This document shows positions 51,564 to 61,124 of a stretch of DNA of 64,000 nt, piece by piece. The stretch is from Eubacterium sp. (GTDB lineage Bacteria > Bacillota > Clostridia > Lachnospirales > Lachnospiraceae). Every line of letters starts with the position of its first letter. Position 1 is the first letter of the stretch. The notes under the pieces are model-generated. The model did no database searches. It was not told the DNA's origin and saw nothing but the letters and a program-made list of their open reading frames with translations. The stretch spans positions 1 through 64,000 of the forward strand of contig JAFRHL010000050.1 in the NCBI GenBank assembly GCA_017433295.1, written 5' to 3'. A program made the position numbers and the translations under genes.

Positions 51564-53219
51564 TTATGACAGCTGGTTTAAAATCCCCGGTATAAGCTGT
51601 TTCTTCCTGGATACCACTCCCGGAAGCTCCACAGAATGATCCCCGGAAACGACACCGAAGGCAGCATCAATAACCTCGCTGCAGCGGTCACCCACCATTA
51701 AAAGTTCAGTGGATTCGGTCAGGATATCCGTCATCATGAAGAACAGCATATCAAGGCCATAGCTGGACTTCACCTCTTCCATATAAGGCAGAAGCTTGTC
51801 AGTACATGCCAGGAGCTCTTCCTTGTTCATGGAGCTGATCTGGCCCACTCCAAAGTTTACATTATTATCACTGAACTTCTTGAAATCCTGATAGAAGATT
51901 TCCTTGGCTGACTTTGAGCGAAGGTTGCTGCCCGCGTCAAACATCTGTTTTGCATAGCTCTCGATATCTATATCGGCAATGGCTGCCAGCTTCTCGGCGA
52001 TAAGCCGGTCAATGGCCGTACAGGTGGGTGAGCGGAACATGAGGGTATCTGAAAGAATGGCGGAACACATAAGTCCTGCAATGTTAGGCGGAATCGGAAT
52101 ATCGTGCTCCATAAATACCTGGGTCACGATGGTTGCGGTACATCCCACAGGCTGGTTCCTGAAAAACAGGGGTACGGCCGTCTCGATATTGCCCAGTCTG
52201 TGATGGTCGATGATCTCCAGGATATCCGCTTCTTCAAAGCCGTCCACCGCCTGGGTCTTCTCATTATGGTCCACCAGGATCAGTTTCTTCCGGTCCAGAT
52301 CCAGCAGGTTACGTCTGGAAATAAGCCCTTTATAATTACCATGCATATCCACGATGGGGAAATCCCTGAAACGCATCTTGGCCATTACACTCTGGATATC
52401 ATCTACAAAATCAGTGGTATGGAAGGTTACGATCCCCTCGCCGGTCATAAAATAGCGGACCGGCATACTGTGATTGATCAGCCGTGTCACAGTATATGTA
52501 TCATAAGGACTGACGATAATACGGCATCCACGTTCCCGGGCCAGCTTGCGGATGGTCTTGGACACGGTAGCTCCCATGCAGACAATAATACACTGGGCAT
52601 CCATCTCGATGGCGCAGAGCTGGGACTCGTACCTGTCGCCCAGGATCACCATATCCATGGGTTCAATATAACCCTCCATCATATCGGGATTGGCGGCGGC
52701 GATCAGCACATGCCCTTCATCAAAGCTCCCCTCAATATCACCAATGATCATCTCACCGTCAATGGTCTCCACAATATTGCGGAAGCTTGTTCCGGCCTTT
52801 GACAGGGTCATATTATCATAGACATCCATATCGGAATAGGCGATATCTCCTATGGTGATGATTCCCTTAAGCTTTTCACCATCCAGAATCGGCAGGGAAA
52901 CGATACGTGCTGCCCTCATGATATCCCAGGCCTTCTTCAGGGAAAGCTCTTCGGGAATACCCTCCGTCTGTCTGATATCAATATCCGTAACCTGGGGGCG
53001 GATATCGGAGATATATGATGGAGACTGTACTCCAAAATGCTCCAGTACAAACTGTGTTTCCTCGTTTACATGTCCGGCCCTGGCCGGAACATAATTGTAG
53101 GCCCCGCCATCTCTCCGGCTCAGTTCATTCTTAAGGTAAGCATAGGAAATTGCGGAACAGATACTGTCCGTATCCGGATTCTTGTGTCCGATCACATATA
53201 CATTTTTCTTATTCTCCAT
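51564..53219 (-). CDS. Manganese-dependent inorganic pyrophosphatase with CBS domains
   Basis: A 551-residue CBS-pyrophosphatase. The DHH-type catalytic domain is split around a regulatory insert: GHKNPDTDSICSA (metal motif) and, later, the DHN and DHH motifs (VDHNEK, IDHHRLG). The insert (about 75-300) contains two CBS motifs and a DRTGG-like domain, which bind adenine nucleotides and modulate activity, as shown for clostridial homologues. It hydrolyses pyrophosphate and needs Mn/Co. AGGAGG lies before the start. The gene follows the unknown protein at 53243 with 23 bases between. Confidence 0.95.
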   Translation of the reverse strand: MENKKNVYVIGHKNPDTDSICSAISYAYLKNELSRRDGGAYNYVPARAGHVNEETQFVLEHFGVQSPSYISDIRPQVTDIDIRQTEGIPEELSLKKAWDIMRAARIVSLPILDGEKLKGIITIGDIAYSDMDVYDNMTLSKAGTSFRNIVETIDGEMIIGDIEGSFDEGHVLIAAANPDMMEGYIEPMDMVILGDRYESQLCAIEMDAQCIIVCMGATVSKTIRKLARERGCRIIVSPYDTYTVTRLINHSMPVRYFMTGEGIVTFHTTDFVDDIQSVMAKMRFRDFPIVDMHGNYKGLISRRNLLDLDRKKLILVDHNEKTQAVDGFEEADILEIIDHHRLGNIETAVPLFFRNQPVGCTATIVTQVFMEHDIPIPPNIAGLMCSAILSDTLMFRSPTCTAIDRLIAEKLAAIADIDIESYAKQMFDAGSNLRSKSAKEIFYQDFKKFSDNNVNFGVGQISSMNKEELLACTDKLLPYMEEVKSSYGLDMLFFMMTDILTESTELLMVGDRCSEVIDAAFGVVSGDHSVELPGVVSRKKQLIPGILNQLS

Positions 53220-53242
53220 GTCGTCCTCCTGTTAATGGTTAG

Positions 53243-54382
53243 TTATGAACGTTTTCCTCCATCTATCATTGTAAAGAGTTTTCTCCTGTTTTTCAACTGT
53301 TTTCGTTCATTAATAAGATCATATTGCTTTCGATTGTTACCCTTTAAAAAAAACAGGGGGACTGAGTAATATAATTTCCTCAGAATGGATTCTTCCCGGT
53401 CATTTTGCAGTTTATCAGAGGAGGAAAAATCCCCGGCTTTGCGGCAGAGTTCTTCCAGACTGCAGCCGTTCTGGATCAGCCTGATCATCGTCCTTACCAC
53501 CACATTTGTCCTGTAATAATCCATCTGCAGTTCATCACCGACCAACTTCACCAGCTCCTGAAAACCTGCCCAGCTGTTGTCAAGGCCCCCCGCCGCATAC
53601 AGCTTTATACAGCTGTCCCGGTCAGGAATAAACCAGGGAACATCATATTTATCCCTTTGAAACAGTATATTATTGACATCCTCCACATTATTGTGGGAGA
53701 AATATTCTGTCTGCCCCTCAAGGCTCCGAAGGAAAAATCCTGTACCCCAGAAGCTGCACCTCAGCTTCAGGAAGCTTTCAAACACGGCAAAGGAAATAGG
53801 TTTTCCTTCACCGGCAGGTCTTTCCTTAACATCCGTCAGCCGTTTCTTTTCGGCAGGTCCCGCCATCACTGAAGAAAATGCCCTGTGAAAGCTTTCCAGA
53901 TCGGCCACTCCATAATAATAGAGCAGGCCCATGATCACCTGTTCCCATTCCTCGTACTGATGGATTATGGCCCTGCTTTTCCTGCTCTTTAAGAGAAAAT
54001 AAAACTCTTCCTTCATTTCCCCCACATAAAACAGCATATCCGGAGCACCGAATATGCTGCTTTCCCGCTGGGAATAAAGAAATCCCAGCATAGAGAGATA
54101 CTTCACATAATCCCAGTGTTTTTCTTCCATCTCGATGGTCTCGTTCTCCCAGACCCGGATCAGGAAGCTGATCAGCACTTCCGGAAGGATGGTCAGGATC
54201 AGCTGCCGGTCATCACAGAGCGTATCATATAGAGCCGTTGCATAGGCTTCCCTGGGAAGGCCCTGTACATATTCTGTTCCCAGCCTGGTAAGCAGGGCCT
54301 GGATAGACTGCCCGGGAGACATCCGTATGGCGGTCACAGCGGGGACATCCGAGGCACTGATCCTTACTCTGTTGTTTTTCAT
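53243..54382 (-). CDS. Protein of unknown function, 379 residues
   Basis: I do not recognise this protein. The chosen start at 54382 lies one base after the stop of the SEC-C gene, with GGAAC as weak ribosome site. An earlier in-frame ATG at 54496 lies inside the SEC-C gene. The sequence looks soluble and helical, rich in aromatic and charged residues; no signal peptide, membrane segment or catalytic motif is visible. It is followed by the pyrophosphatase gene. The spacing suggests translational coupling to the SEC-C gene, so a shared role is likely but undefined. Confidence 0.7.
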   Translation of the reverse strand: MKNNRVRISASDVPAVTAIRMSPGQSIQALLTRLGTEYVQGLPREAYATALYDTLCDDRQLILTILPEVLISFLIRVWENETIEMEEKHWDYVKYLSMLGFLYSQRESSIFGAPDMLFYVGEMKEEFYFLLKSRKSRAIIHQYEEWEQVIMGLLYYYGVADLESFHRAFSSVMAGPAEKKRLTDVKERPAGEGKPISFAVFESFLKLRCSFWGTGFFLRSLEGQTEYFSHNNVEDVNNILFQRDKYDVPWFIPDRDSCIKLYAAGGLDNSWAGFQELVKLVGDELQMDYYRTNVVVRTMIRLIQNGCSLEELCRKAGDFSSSDKLQNDREESILRKLYYSVPLFFLKGNNRKQYDLINERKQLKNRRKLFTMIDGGKRS

Positions 54383-54383
54383 A

Positions 54384-54890
54384 TCAACTGTTCCGGCCGC
54401 AGCACTTCTTATATTTCTTTCCACTGCCGCAGGGACAGGGATCATTTCTTCCGATCTTAGGAGGCTTAACCACTGTATTTGATTTCTTCTGCTCAAGGTA
54501 GAGCTCTTTTCTCCGCTCCGGGCTCAGCAGGTCGTCCCACTGGGGAAGCTCATAGAGCCATTCCGCCTTGCAGCCCACCATGTTCTTATAAAGGGTCTCC
54601 TTATCGAAATCCAGGGATACCACGGTGTTCTCATCCATATCATCAATGGGGTTGGGAGTCTTTAAACTGTCATTGATCCCATCCAGATATCCCACAAACC
54701 AGGACAGGTCCATATTATACTTGTCCGCCAGCTCAGATACGGTTCCTGAGACCGGCTCATCCGGATGGGAAAGGATATCCTTATAGACCTCCTTCTCCTG
54801 TCTGAAATACTCTACCCAGAAGTTCTGTCCCTCCTGGGTTTTATCATCGTGGCTGTAAGCAAATTCTCTCCAATCATTTAATAAAGACAT
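54384..54890 (-). CDS. SEC-C metal-binding motif protein
   Basis: A 168-residue protein. The C-terminus carries a classic SEC-C zinc motif, [19 protein letters not shown], as in SecA tails. The N-terminal about 130 residues are acidic and helical and not recognised; they include [10 protein letters not shown] and a conserved-looking [14 protein letters not shown]. The motif binds zinc and often mediates contact with protein partners. It comes after the SGNH-like gene and directly before the unknown 379-residue protein. Confidence 0.85.
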   Translation of the reverse strand: MSLLNDWREFAYSHDDKTQEGQNFWVEYFRQEKEVYKDILSHPDEPVSGTVSELADKYNMDLSWFVGYLDGINDSLKTPNPIDDMDENTVVSLDFDKETLYKNMVGCKAEWLYELPQWDDLLSPERRKELYLEQKKSNTVVKPPKIGRNDPCPCGSGKKYKKCCGRNS

Positions 54891-54921
54891 ACTGATAATC
54901 CTTTCTTGCCTTATTTAGAAA

Positions 54922-56133
54922 TTAACGCTGCAGGCTCTTACCTGCATTTTCTGCTGCCGCCATTATGTCATCGAAGGCTCCCTGGTCTTTCAGACAGTTA
55001 TATACCTGCTCAGATAAAGACTTATAATCCTCTCCTGTCAAATCTGCGTCAGACTGATCAAGACGGATATAATGCTCTTTAAACTGTTCAGCGCACTTTT
55101 TGTCCAGCTCACCGCCGGAAGCACAGGATACTATAACAACATACTTCTTTTTATTATAAAGTGATACAGTATCAGCAATGCCCTTAACCATTTCTCCGGC
55201 ACTTACCTCACTCCGGTCATCAAAAAAGAGAACGGGCAGCTGAGTCCTGTACTTTTCAGCCCCTTCAGTATGTACCTCCGTTCCTTCTGATACAAAGGCT
55301 TCATCCCCCGCTTCATCCCCCGCTTCATCCCGGCCAAAAGCCAGGTTGCTGTGCTGCTTGTCATAGGAGACATTGCCCTCATAAAAATGGCCTTTTACCT
55401 TACCGATGGTAACCTGTCCGAATTTATCCAGTTCTGATTTTGAGAAACGCAGTGAATTACCCGGCTCATCACAAAGAACGATATTCTTCTTCTCAGTTTC
55501 TCCGGCAATCTCGTAATCCTCTCCAACAATAAGCGGACTGGCCCCGGTCCTCACCATGATCTCATGAAAACCTTCCTGTCCGACTCCCATGTTTGTCACC
55601 GGAATGTCCAGTTCATCCACCGGCAGCGAAGCCGACCGGGCAGACAGATCCTTCTTTACAGACTCCAGAAGGCTGTCATTTACAGTCTTTGTCAGGGCTT
55701 CCGGCAGTGAACCGTTACTGTTGCCGGCCATACCACTGTCTCCCCAGCACACAATGCCGGGAAGCTTCTCCTTAATCGTGCCCTTCAGATCATTAAATAT
55801 CTTCTCACTGTCCTGATTGCTGGCTGACTTACTGTTCTCATCCTCCTGTGTCCTGTCTGCTGAATCTTTCTTTTCAGCAGCTTTCGTTTTGTCTGCTGAA
55901 TCTTTTTCCTCTGTTGCTTCCGTCTTATCTTCTGTATCTGCCTTTTCTCCGGTATTCATCTCATCCTCATAAATGCTTTCTTCGGTCATGTATTCCGAGG
56001 AATCTCTCTTATACTCGGATGCATACTTCATATCCCTTCTCTTCTGGAGGATAAAAAGTGCGGCAAGCATAAGCACAAGTATTATGATCACAACAAAGTA
56101 TAGAAAATTGTGACGTGACTCTTTCAAGTTCAA
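54922..56133 (-). CDS. Membrane-anchored SGNH-hydrolase-like protein
   Basis: A 403-residue protein with one N-terminal membrane helix (about 10-30) and a charged linker of repeated Glu/Lys/Asp/Ala (about 45-115, including an imperfect repeat of EKKDSAD). The extracellular domain follows. It begins with CWGDSGMAG (GDSG at 131-134) and later has NMGVGQEG, resembling blocks of SGNH/GDSL hydrolases. A late HxxD-type block is not obvious, so activity is uncertain. The start is TTG 56133 with GGAG eight bases upstream. It begins a four-gene run ending with the pyrophosphatase. It may modify cell-wall glycans (inference). Confidence 0.72.
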   Translation of the reverse strand: MNLKESRHNFLYFVVIIILVLMLAALFILQKRRDMKYASEYKRDSSEYMTEESIYEDEMNTGEKADTEDKTEATEEKDSADKTKAAEKKDSADRTQEDENSKSASNQDSEKIFNDLKGTIKEKLPGIVCWGDSGMAGNSNGSLPEALTKTVNDSLLESVKKDLSARSASLPVDELDIPVTNMGVGQEGFHEIMVRTGASPLIVGEDYEIAGETEKKNIVLCDEPGNSLRFSKSELDKFGQVTIGKVKGHFYEGNVSYDKQHSNLAFGRDEAGDEAGDEAFVSEGTEVHTEGAEKYRTQLPVLFFDDRSEVSAGEMVKGIADTVSLYNKKKYVVIVSCASGGELDKKCAEQFKEHYIRLDQSDADLTGEDYKSLSEQVYNCLKDQGAFDDIMAAAENAGKSLQR

Positions 56134-56275
56134 TGGCAAATCTCCTTTCAAAATGATAATCCCCGGATGGTCTCTCTCTTAGACAGCATGGTTCTGCCCG
56201 AAAATCCGGACTGAGACTATCTTAACACTTTATATTAACTGCCGCAAGTCATTATCTGAAAAATTAATAACTGTA

Positions 56276-56305
56276 TTGTAACAGATTATCAGTACATGAT
56301 ATACT
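56276..56305 (+). promoter_or_regulatory. Promoter of the DUF2284 gene
   Basis: TTGTAA (56276-56281) and TATACT (56300-56305) are 18 bases apart, with the gene starting about 45 bases later. Confidence 0.65.
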
Positions 56306-56357
56306 GAAAAACGAGAAAATTATTCCGGCTTTAAAACCAGGCAAAGGAGGCCCCCTG

Positions 56358-56927
56358 ATGTCCATATATCCTTATGAAACAGAACCATACGAGAACACAG
56401 TAACTATAGATGAATACCTTGAAACCTGCGTGGATGTTCCACAATTCCTGGAATACTGCCGGCGGTGCACAAACTATGAAAAGGTCTGGTCCTGCCCTTC
56501 CTTTTCCTTTGACCCGGTGACATATTTTAAGCAATACACCCTGCTCCGCATCATAGGACATAAGATCATACTGCCCGAAGAGCTGACTTCAAGAGAAATT
56601 ATAAAAGAGAAACAGGAGGTCCTGTTAAAAGACCTCCTGTCAACTCCTAAATCCGCTCTGGATTCGGAAATGCTCCGGCTTGAGACAGAAACTCCGGGCA
56701 GCAGGGCCTTAAGCGGCGGTTCCTGTCTTTACTGCTCCCCCGCATCCTGTGCAAGGATTTCCGGAGAGCCCTGCCGTTTTCCCGAAAAAATGCGTTACTC
56801 TTTGGAAGCACTGGGAGCAAATGTAGGATTGACCGTAACAAAATACCTCCATCAGAAGCTGGAATGGATTGAAGACGGCCATCTGCCCCATCATTTTATC
56901 CTGGTGGGCGGATTGCTGATGAAATAA
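56358..56927 (+). CDS. DUF2284 predicted metal-binding protein
   Basis: A 189-residue protein whose cysteine pattern matches DUF2284, a family predicted to bind metal: CRRCTNYEKVWSCPSF near residue 35, then CLYCSPASCARI and EPCRFPEKMRYS near 123-145. The family has no settled function. AAGGAGG lies before the ATG. A hairpin (56925-56968, AGTAAGCC/GGCTTACT) follows, without a clear T-run. It is transcribed alone on the plus strand. Confidence 0.82.
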   Translation: MSIYPYETEPYENTVTIDEYLETCVDVPQFLEYCRRCTNYEKVWSCPSFSFDPVTYFKQYTLLRIIGHKIILPEELTSREIIKEKQEVLLKDLLSTPKSALDSEMLRLETETPGSRALSGGSCLYCSPASCARISGEPCRFPEKMRYSLEALGANVGLTVTKYLHQKLEWIEDGHLPHHFILVGGLLMK

Positions 56928-56983
56928 GTAAGCCACCCTGATTCCCTGGCGGGGATGGGCGGCTTACTAGGGGAATTTGGCTA

Positions 56984-58183
56984 TTATTCATACTCTACCG
57001 TTGCCGGCGGCTTCGGTGTATAGTCGATCAGCACCCGGTTAATACCCGGCACTTCCGTAATGATCCGGTTTACCAGATGGTCAATGAATTCCGGTTCAAA
57101 GTGCTCTACCGTCACCTCCATCACATCAGTGGTGTTGATGGCCCGGATAATGCAGGGCCAGTCGAAGGTCCGTTTTCCGTTTTTGATACCGGTGGATTTG
57201 AAATCCGGTACCACTGTAAAGTACTGCCATACTTTGCCGGCGAGACCCTTCTTTGCGAACTCTTCCCGGAGGATGGCGTCGCATTCGCGGACTGCATTAA
57301 GGCGGTCACGGGTAATGGCGCCGGGGCAGCGTACGCCGAGGCCCGGACCCGGGAAGGGCTGGCGGTTTACCATGTCATCGGGAAGGCCAAGGGCAGAACC
57401 CACAACCCGTACTTCGTCTTTAAAGAGCAGCTTCACGGGCTCCACCAGTTCCATCTTCATCTCTTCGGGAAGACCGCCCACATTGTGGTGGGCTTTGATG
57501 CCGTCCTTGCTTTCAAGGATGTCGGGATAGATAGTTCCCTGACCCAGGAAACCGATGCCGCTAAGCTTGGCAGCTTCCTCGTCAAATACATCAATGAATT
57601 CTCCGCCGATGATCTTTCTCTTGTTTTCGGGATCGGATACGCCGGCCAGCTTATCAAGGAAACGGTCTGTGGCGTCTATATAGATCAGGTTTGCTCCCAA
57701 CTGTTTTTCAAATACATCGATTACCTGCTCGCTCTCGCCCTTTCGCATAAGACCATGGTTCACATGAATACAGGTAAGCTGTTTGCCGATGGCCTTGATC
57801 AGAAGGGCTGCTACGACAGAGGAATCTACTCCGCCGGAAAGGGCCAGAAGGACTCCACCGTCCCCGATCTGCTTTTGAAGCAGGTCAACCTGCTCTTCGA
57901 TAAATTTTTGAGCCTGTTCCTTTGTGGTGATACGCTCCATGGATTCCGGACGCACATTTCCATCGTCCATGCCGGTAAGTTTATAGCTGTCAAATCCGGA
58001 AAGGGCTGCAGTCAGGGCTTCATCCGCAACTTCTTCAGCGCAGACAAGATTTGCCTGTCCGGCCTTGCAGCTGACGATCACCTTGGAAACGCCTTCCACT
58101 GCCTCGAGAGCTGCTTTTACCTTTGCTTCACATTTGACACATCCCATTCCTTCGATGTATAGAGTTCTGTTCTTGTCTGCCAT
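56984..58183 (-). CDS. guaA: GMP synthase ATP-PPase with N-terminal heavy-metal-associated domain
   Basis: A 399-residue protein. Residues 1-72 are a heavy-metal-associated (HMA) domain with the metal site GMGCVKC (C15, C18) and the typical VEGVSKVIVS strand. After a short linker the ATP-pyrophosphatase domain of GMP synthase starts with SGGVDSS (116-122), and the C-terminal dimerisation domain is complete to the usual PPATVEYE end (GMPS motifs QPFPGPGLG and WPCIIRAI). The class I glutamine amidotransferase domain that normally precedes it (about 200 residues) is missing. AAGGAGG lies five bases before ATG 58183. It would depend on free ammonia or a separate glutaminase subunit. Confidence 0.93.
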   Translation of the reverse strand: MADKNRTLYIEGMGCVKCEAKVKAALEAVEGVSKVIVSCKAGQANLVCAEEVADEALTAALSGFDSYKLTGMDDGNVRPESMERITTKEQAQKFIEEQVDLLQKQIGDGGVLLALSGGVDSSVVAALLIKAIGKQLTCIHVNHGLMRKGESEQVIDVFEKQLGANLIYIDATDRFLDKLAGVSDPENKRKIIGGEFIDVFDEEAAKLSGIGFLGQGTIYPDILESKDGIKAHHNVGGLPEEMKMELVEPVKLLFKDEVRVVGSALGLPDDMVNRQPFPGPGLGVRCPGAITRDRLNAVRECDAILREEFAKKGLAGKVWQYFTVVPDFKSTGIKNGKRTFDWPCIIRAINTTDVMEVTVEHFEPEFIDHLVNRIITEVPGINRVLIDYTPKPPATVEYE

Positions 58184-58214
58184 TTTGTCCTCCTTTATGA
58201 CTTCTGTTTTCTTT

Positions 58215-59588
58215 CTATTCTTTAGCAATCTGCCTGGCCACATAGACTCCGCTGGCGGAGGCGTGGGACAGGGAGTGGGTCACTCCGCTTCCGTCTCCTA
58301 TGATATATAAGCCAGGATAGTTGCTCATAAGATTTTCGTCCAGTTTCACTTCCATATTATAGAACTTCACCTCCACACCGTAGAGCAGGGTGTCGTCGTT
58401 GGCTGTACCGGGAGCGATCTTATCGAGGGCATAGATCATCTCTATGATCCCATCCAGGATTCGCTTGGGAAGCACCAGGGACAGGTCCCCGGGCGTTGCT
58501 GCCAGGGTAGGCCGGACGGTACACTCGGCTATTCGGGTCGGATTGCTGCGCCGGCCTCTTTCCAGGTCACCAAAGCGCTGGACTATGACACCGCCTCCCA
58601 ACATATTGGACAGGCGGGCAATGCTTTCACCGTATTCGTTGCTGTCTTTAAAGGGCTCGGAGAAATGTTTGGACACCAGCAGGGCAAAGTTGGTATTCTC
58701 GGTCTTTTTGTCGGGATCTTCAAAGCTGTGACCATTTACTGTCACAATGCCGTTGGTATTCTCATTTACCACGATCCCATTGGGATTCATGCAAAAGGTC
58801 CTGACACTGTCCTCAAACTTTTTGGTACGGTAAACGATCTTGCTCTCATAGAGCTCATCTGTCAGGTGGGAGAAGATCACGGAGGGCAGTTCCACCCGCA
58901 CTCCTATATCCACCCGGTTTGACATGGTGGGAATGTCCATTTCCTTACAAATGTTCTCCATCCATTTGCTGCCGCTGCGGCCTACGGAGACGATGCATTC
59001 ATCACATTCCGCGTTTCCTTCATCATAGATGATCCTGTATCCGCCGCCAGCCGGCACTTCGATATGCCGGACAGGTGTACGGAAATAAAAGTCCACCTGG
59101 TCCTTCAGCCGGTCATAGAGCTGCTCCAGCACAATATAATTTATATCAGTACCCAGATGCCGGACGGAGGCATCCAGAAGCTTCAGCCGGTTCTGCATGC
59201 AGAGCTTCTTAAAAGAACTGCCGGCCGTGGTGTAAAGGTGGGTATTTTCACCCCCGTGGGATACATTGATCTCATCCACATAGCGCATCAGCTCAAGAGC
59301 CTGCTCTTTTCCGATGTATTCATGGAGGGTTCCTCCAAAATCATTGGTGATATTGTATTTCCCATCAGAAAATGCGCCGGCTCCTCCGAAACCATTCATT
59401 ATGGCGCAGGATTTGCAATTAATACAGCTTTTTATCTTCTTCCCGTCAATGGGACAGTGTCGGTTCTTTAAGGGAGATCCCGCCTCAAAAACAGCCAGTT
59501 TCAGTTCCGGTTTCAGCTTCATCAGCTCAAAGGCCGAGAATATTCCTCCGGGGCCGGCTCCGATAATGATCACATCATACTTCATCAT
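58215..59588 (-). CDS. FAD-dependent oxidoreductase
   Basis: A 457-residue flavoprotein of the NAD(P)/FAD-dependent dehydrogenase kind, of unassigned substrate. The FAD motif GAGPGGIFSA stands at the start. A cysteine-rich stretch, SCINCKSCAIMNG, lies near residue 55 and could hold a metal or disulfide. GDGSGVTHSLSHAS is the C-terminal FAD-binding end. It resembles uncharacterised FAD-dependent proteins found in many Firmicutes. GGAG precedes the start. The gap to the HMA-GuaA gene is about 30 bases, so the two are probably co-transcribed. Confidence 0.83.
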   Translation of the reverse strand: MMKYDVIIIGAGPGGIFSAFELMKLKPELKLAVFEAGSPLKNRHCPIDGKKIKSCINCKSCAIMNGFGGAGAFSDGKYNITNDFGGTLHEYIGKEQALELMRYVDEINVSHGGENTHLYTTAGSSFKKLCMQNRLKLLDASVRHLGTDINYIVLEQLYDRLKDQVDFYFRTPVRHIEVPAGGGYRIIYDEGNAECDECIVSVGRSGSKWMENICKEMDIPTMSNRVDIGVRVELPSVIFSHLTDELYESKIVYRTKKFEDSVRTFCMNPNGIVVNENTNGIVTVNGHSFEDPDKKTENTNFALLVSKHFSEPFKDSNEYGESIARLSNMLGGGVIVQRFGDLERGRRSNPTRIAECTVRPTLAATPGDLSLVLPKRILDGIIEMIYALDKIAPGTANDDTLLYGVEVKFYNMEVKLDENLMSNYPGLYIIGDGSGVTHSLSHASASGVYVARQIAKE

Positions 59589-59599
59589 ATTTCTCCAAT

Positions 59600-61090
59600 C
59601 TATGCCTTGTCACAGGCTTCGCGCAAAGCCGCGGTCACGATTTTCAGGGCTTTGATCCGGGCATATTTCTTATCCACGGATTCCAGGATATGCCACGGAG
59701 CATAACCGGTATTGGTCTTCTTTAACATCTCGTTGATGGCATTCTCATACAGGTCCCATTTGTCCCGGTTTCTCCAGTCCTCCTCGGTGATCTTCCATTG
59801 TTTCTCGGGAGTATTCTGGCGGTCGGTAAAACGGGCCAGCTGGGTATCACTGTCGATCTGCACCCAGAATTTCAGGACCACAGCGCCCCAGTCCGTCAGC
59901 TCCTTTTCGAATTCATTGATTTCGTTGTAGGCCCTCTGCCAGTCATTTTCTGAACAAAATCCTTCCAGGCGCTCCACCATGACCCGTCCGTACCAGGTCC
60001 TGTCAAAGATGGCTATGTGCCCGGTCTTGGGCAGCCGGTTCCAGAAACGCCAAAGGAAAAATCTGGCCTTCTCATGGGGTTCCGGACTTGCGATGGGGTG
60101 GACTATGTAGCCCCGGGGATCCAGGGCCCTCGTGATCCGCTTAATGTTGCCGCCCTTACCGGCAGCGTCCATACCCTCATAGGCAATCACCACGGGGATC
60201 TTTTTCCGGTAGAGCTCATAGTGAAGGGCGGACAGCTCGGATTGCAGCCGTTTCAGCTCTGATTTATATTCCTCAGGTTCGATGGTTTTATCAAGATCCA
60301 GATCCTTTAGCAGAGGGATTGGTTCCAGCGGGAAGGTATTCTGCAGGATGGGCACCGCCAGAGAGTGGTTCTTTAAGGCCGTATCAATACCCTGGTTCAG
60401 GTACTGGAGGACCTGGAGCACAGCCCATTTCCTGTCCTTGGCATCAATGATATACCAGGGAGCCCTGGGCCGGTTGGTGTCTGAGAGATACTGCTCATAA
60501 ACATCCAGACACTTGTCATAATGTTTATTCTCCCAAAGGTCCTCATCGTCCACCCGCCAGGAGGTGTTTTTATTCTTCATCAGGGCGTCAAGGCGTTTTT
60601 TCTGTTCCTTCTTACTGATCTGAAAGAAGAACTTCATCACAAGATAACCATTATCCGTCAGCTGCCTCTCCGTGGTGACGATACTGTTGACCTTTTTGCG
60701 GTAGTCTTTTTGGGACAGGCTGCCATTCAGGACACCATCCGTCACTTCCTCCATCCAGCATGTATCGAAAAATTTGAATTTACCCGCTTCCGGCAATTCC
60801 ACCAGGTAGCGGTACAGGAAAGGTTTTCTCTTCTCCTCGGGCGTGGGCTCTGCATCCATTGTGGCAACCTGAAAGAACCTGGGATCGATATCCTTGATAA
60901 CCTCCCTGGAAACACTGCCTTTTCCTGCAGCTCCCCATCCCTCAAAGATCACCATCACGGGGAGCTTCGCCTCCTTGATCTTCATCTGGAAGGCAGCCAG
61001 CTTCTGTCTTTCGGCCGCAATGGAAGACTTCATGATTTCCTCTGAGGGTTTCTGTGTTTTTACAAAATTACGGATCAGATTATCTCTCAT
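59600..61090 (-). CDS. Two-domain PPK2 polyphosphate:AMP phosphotransferase
   Basis: A 496-residue protein made of two homologous PPK2 domains. The first has Walker A GWGAAGKGS (51-59) and the second GMDAAGKGG (306-314). Such class II PPK2 enzymes (PAP) use polyphosphate to convert AMP to ADP. In known two-domain members the C-terminal copy is the active one; here the first loop has a tryptophan and alanine in place of the usual MDAAG. The second domain also has the FDRTWYGR lid. AGGAG precedes the start. It lies between the FAD protein and the TrpB-like gene. Confidence 0.92.
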   Translation of the reverse strand: MRDNLIRNFVKTQKPSEEIMKSSIAAERQKLAAFQMKIKEAKLPVMVIFEGWGAAGKGSVSREVIKDIDPRFFQVATMDAEPTPEEKRKPFLYRYLVELPEAGKFKFFDTCWMEEVTDGVLNGSLSQKDYRKKVNSIVTTERQLTDNGYLVMKFFFQISKKEQKKRLDALMKNKNTSWRVDDEDLWENKHYDKCLDVYEQYLSDTNRPRAPWYIIDAKDRKWAVLQVLQYLNQGIDTALKNHSLAVPILQNTFPLEPIPLLKDLDLDKTIEPEEYKSELKRLQSELSALHYELYRKKIPVVIAYEGMDAAGKGGNIKRITRALDPRGYIVHPIASPEPHEKARFFLWRFWNRLPKTGHIAIFDRTWYGRVMVERLEGFCSENDWQRAYNEINEFEKELTDWGAVVLKFWVQIDSDTQLARFTDRQNTPEKQWKITEEDWRNRDKWDLYENAINEMLKKTNTGYAPWHILESVDKKYARIKALKIVTAALREACDKA

Positions 61091-61124
61091 AATGATTTGC
61101 TCCTTTCCTTAAAAACGCAGGAGA

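Noticed and set aside
56925..56968. Hairpin after the DUF2284 gene as a rho-independent terminator
   Set aside because: The stem is present but no T-run follows on either strand, so I only mention it within the gene entry.
57077..58162. 361-residue plus-strand frame opposite guaA
   Set aside because: Shadow of the GMP synthase gene; composition is not protein-like.
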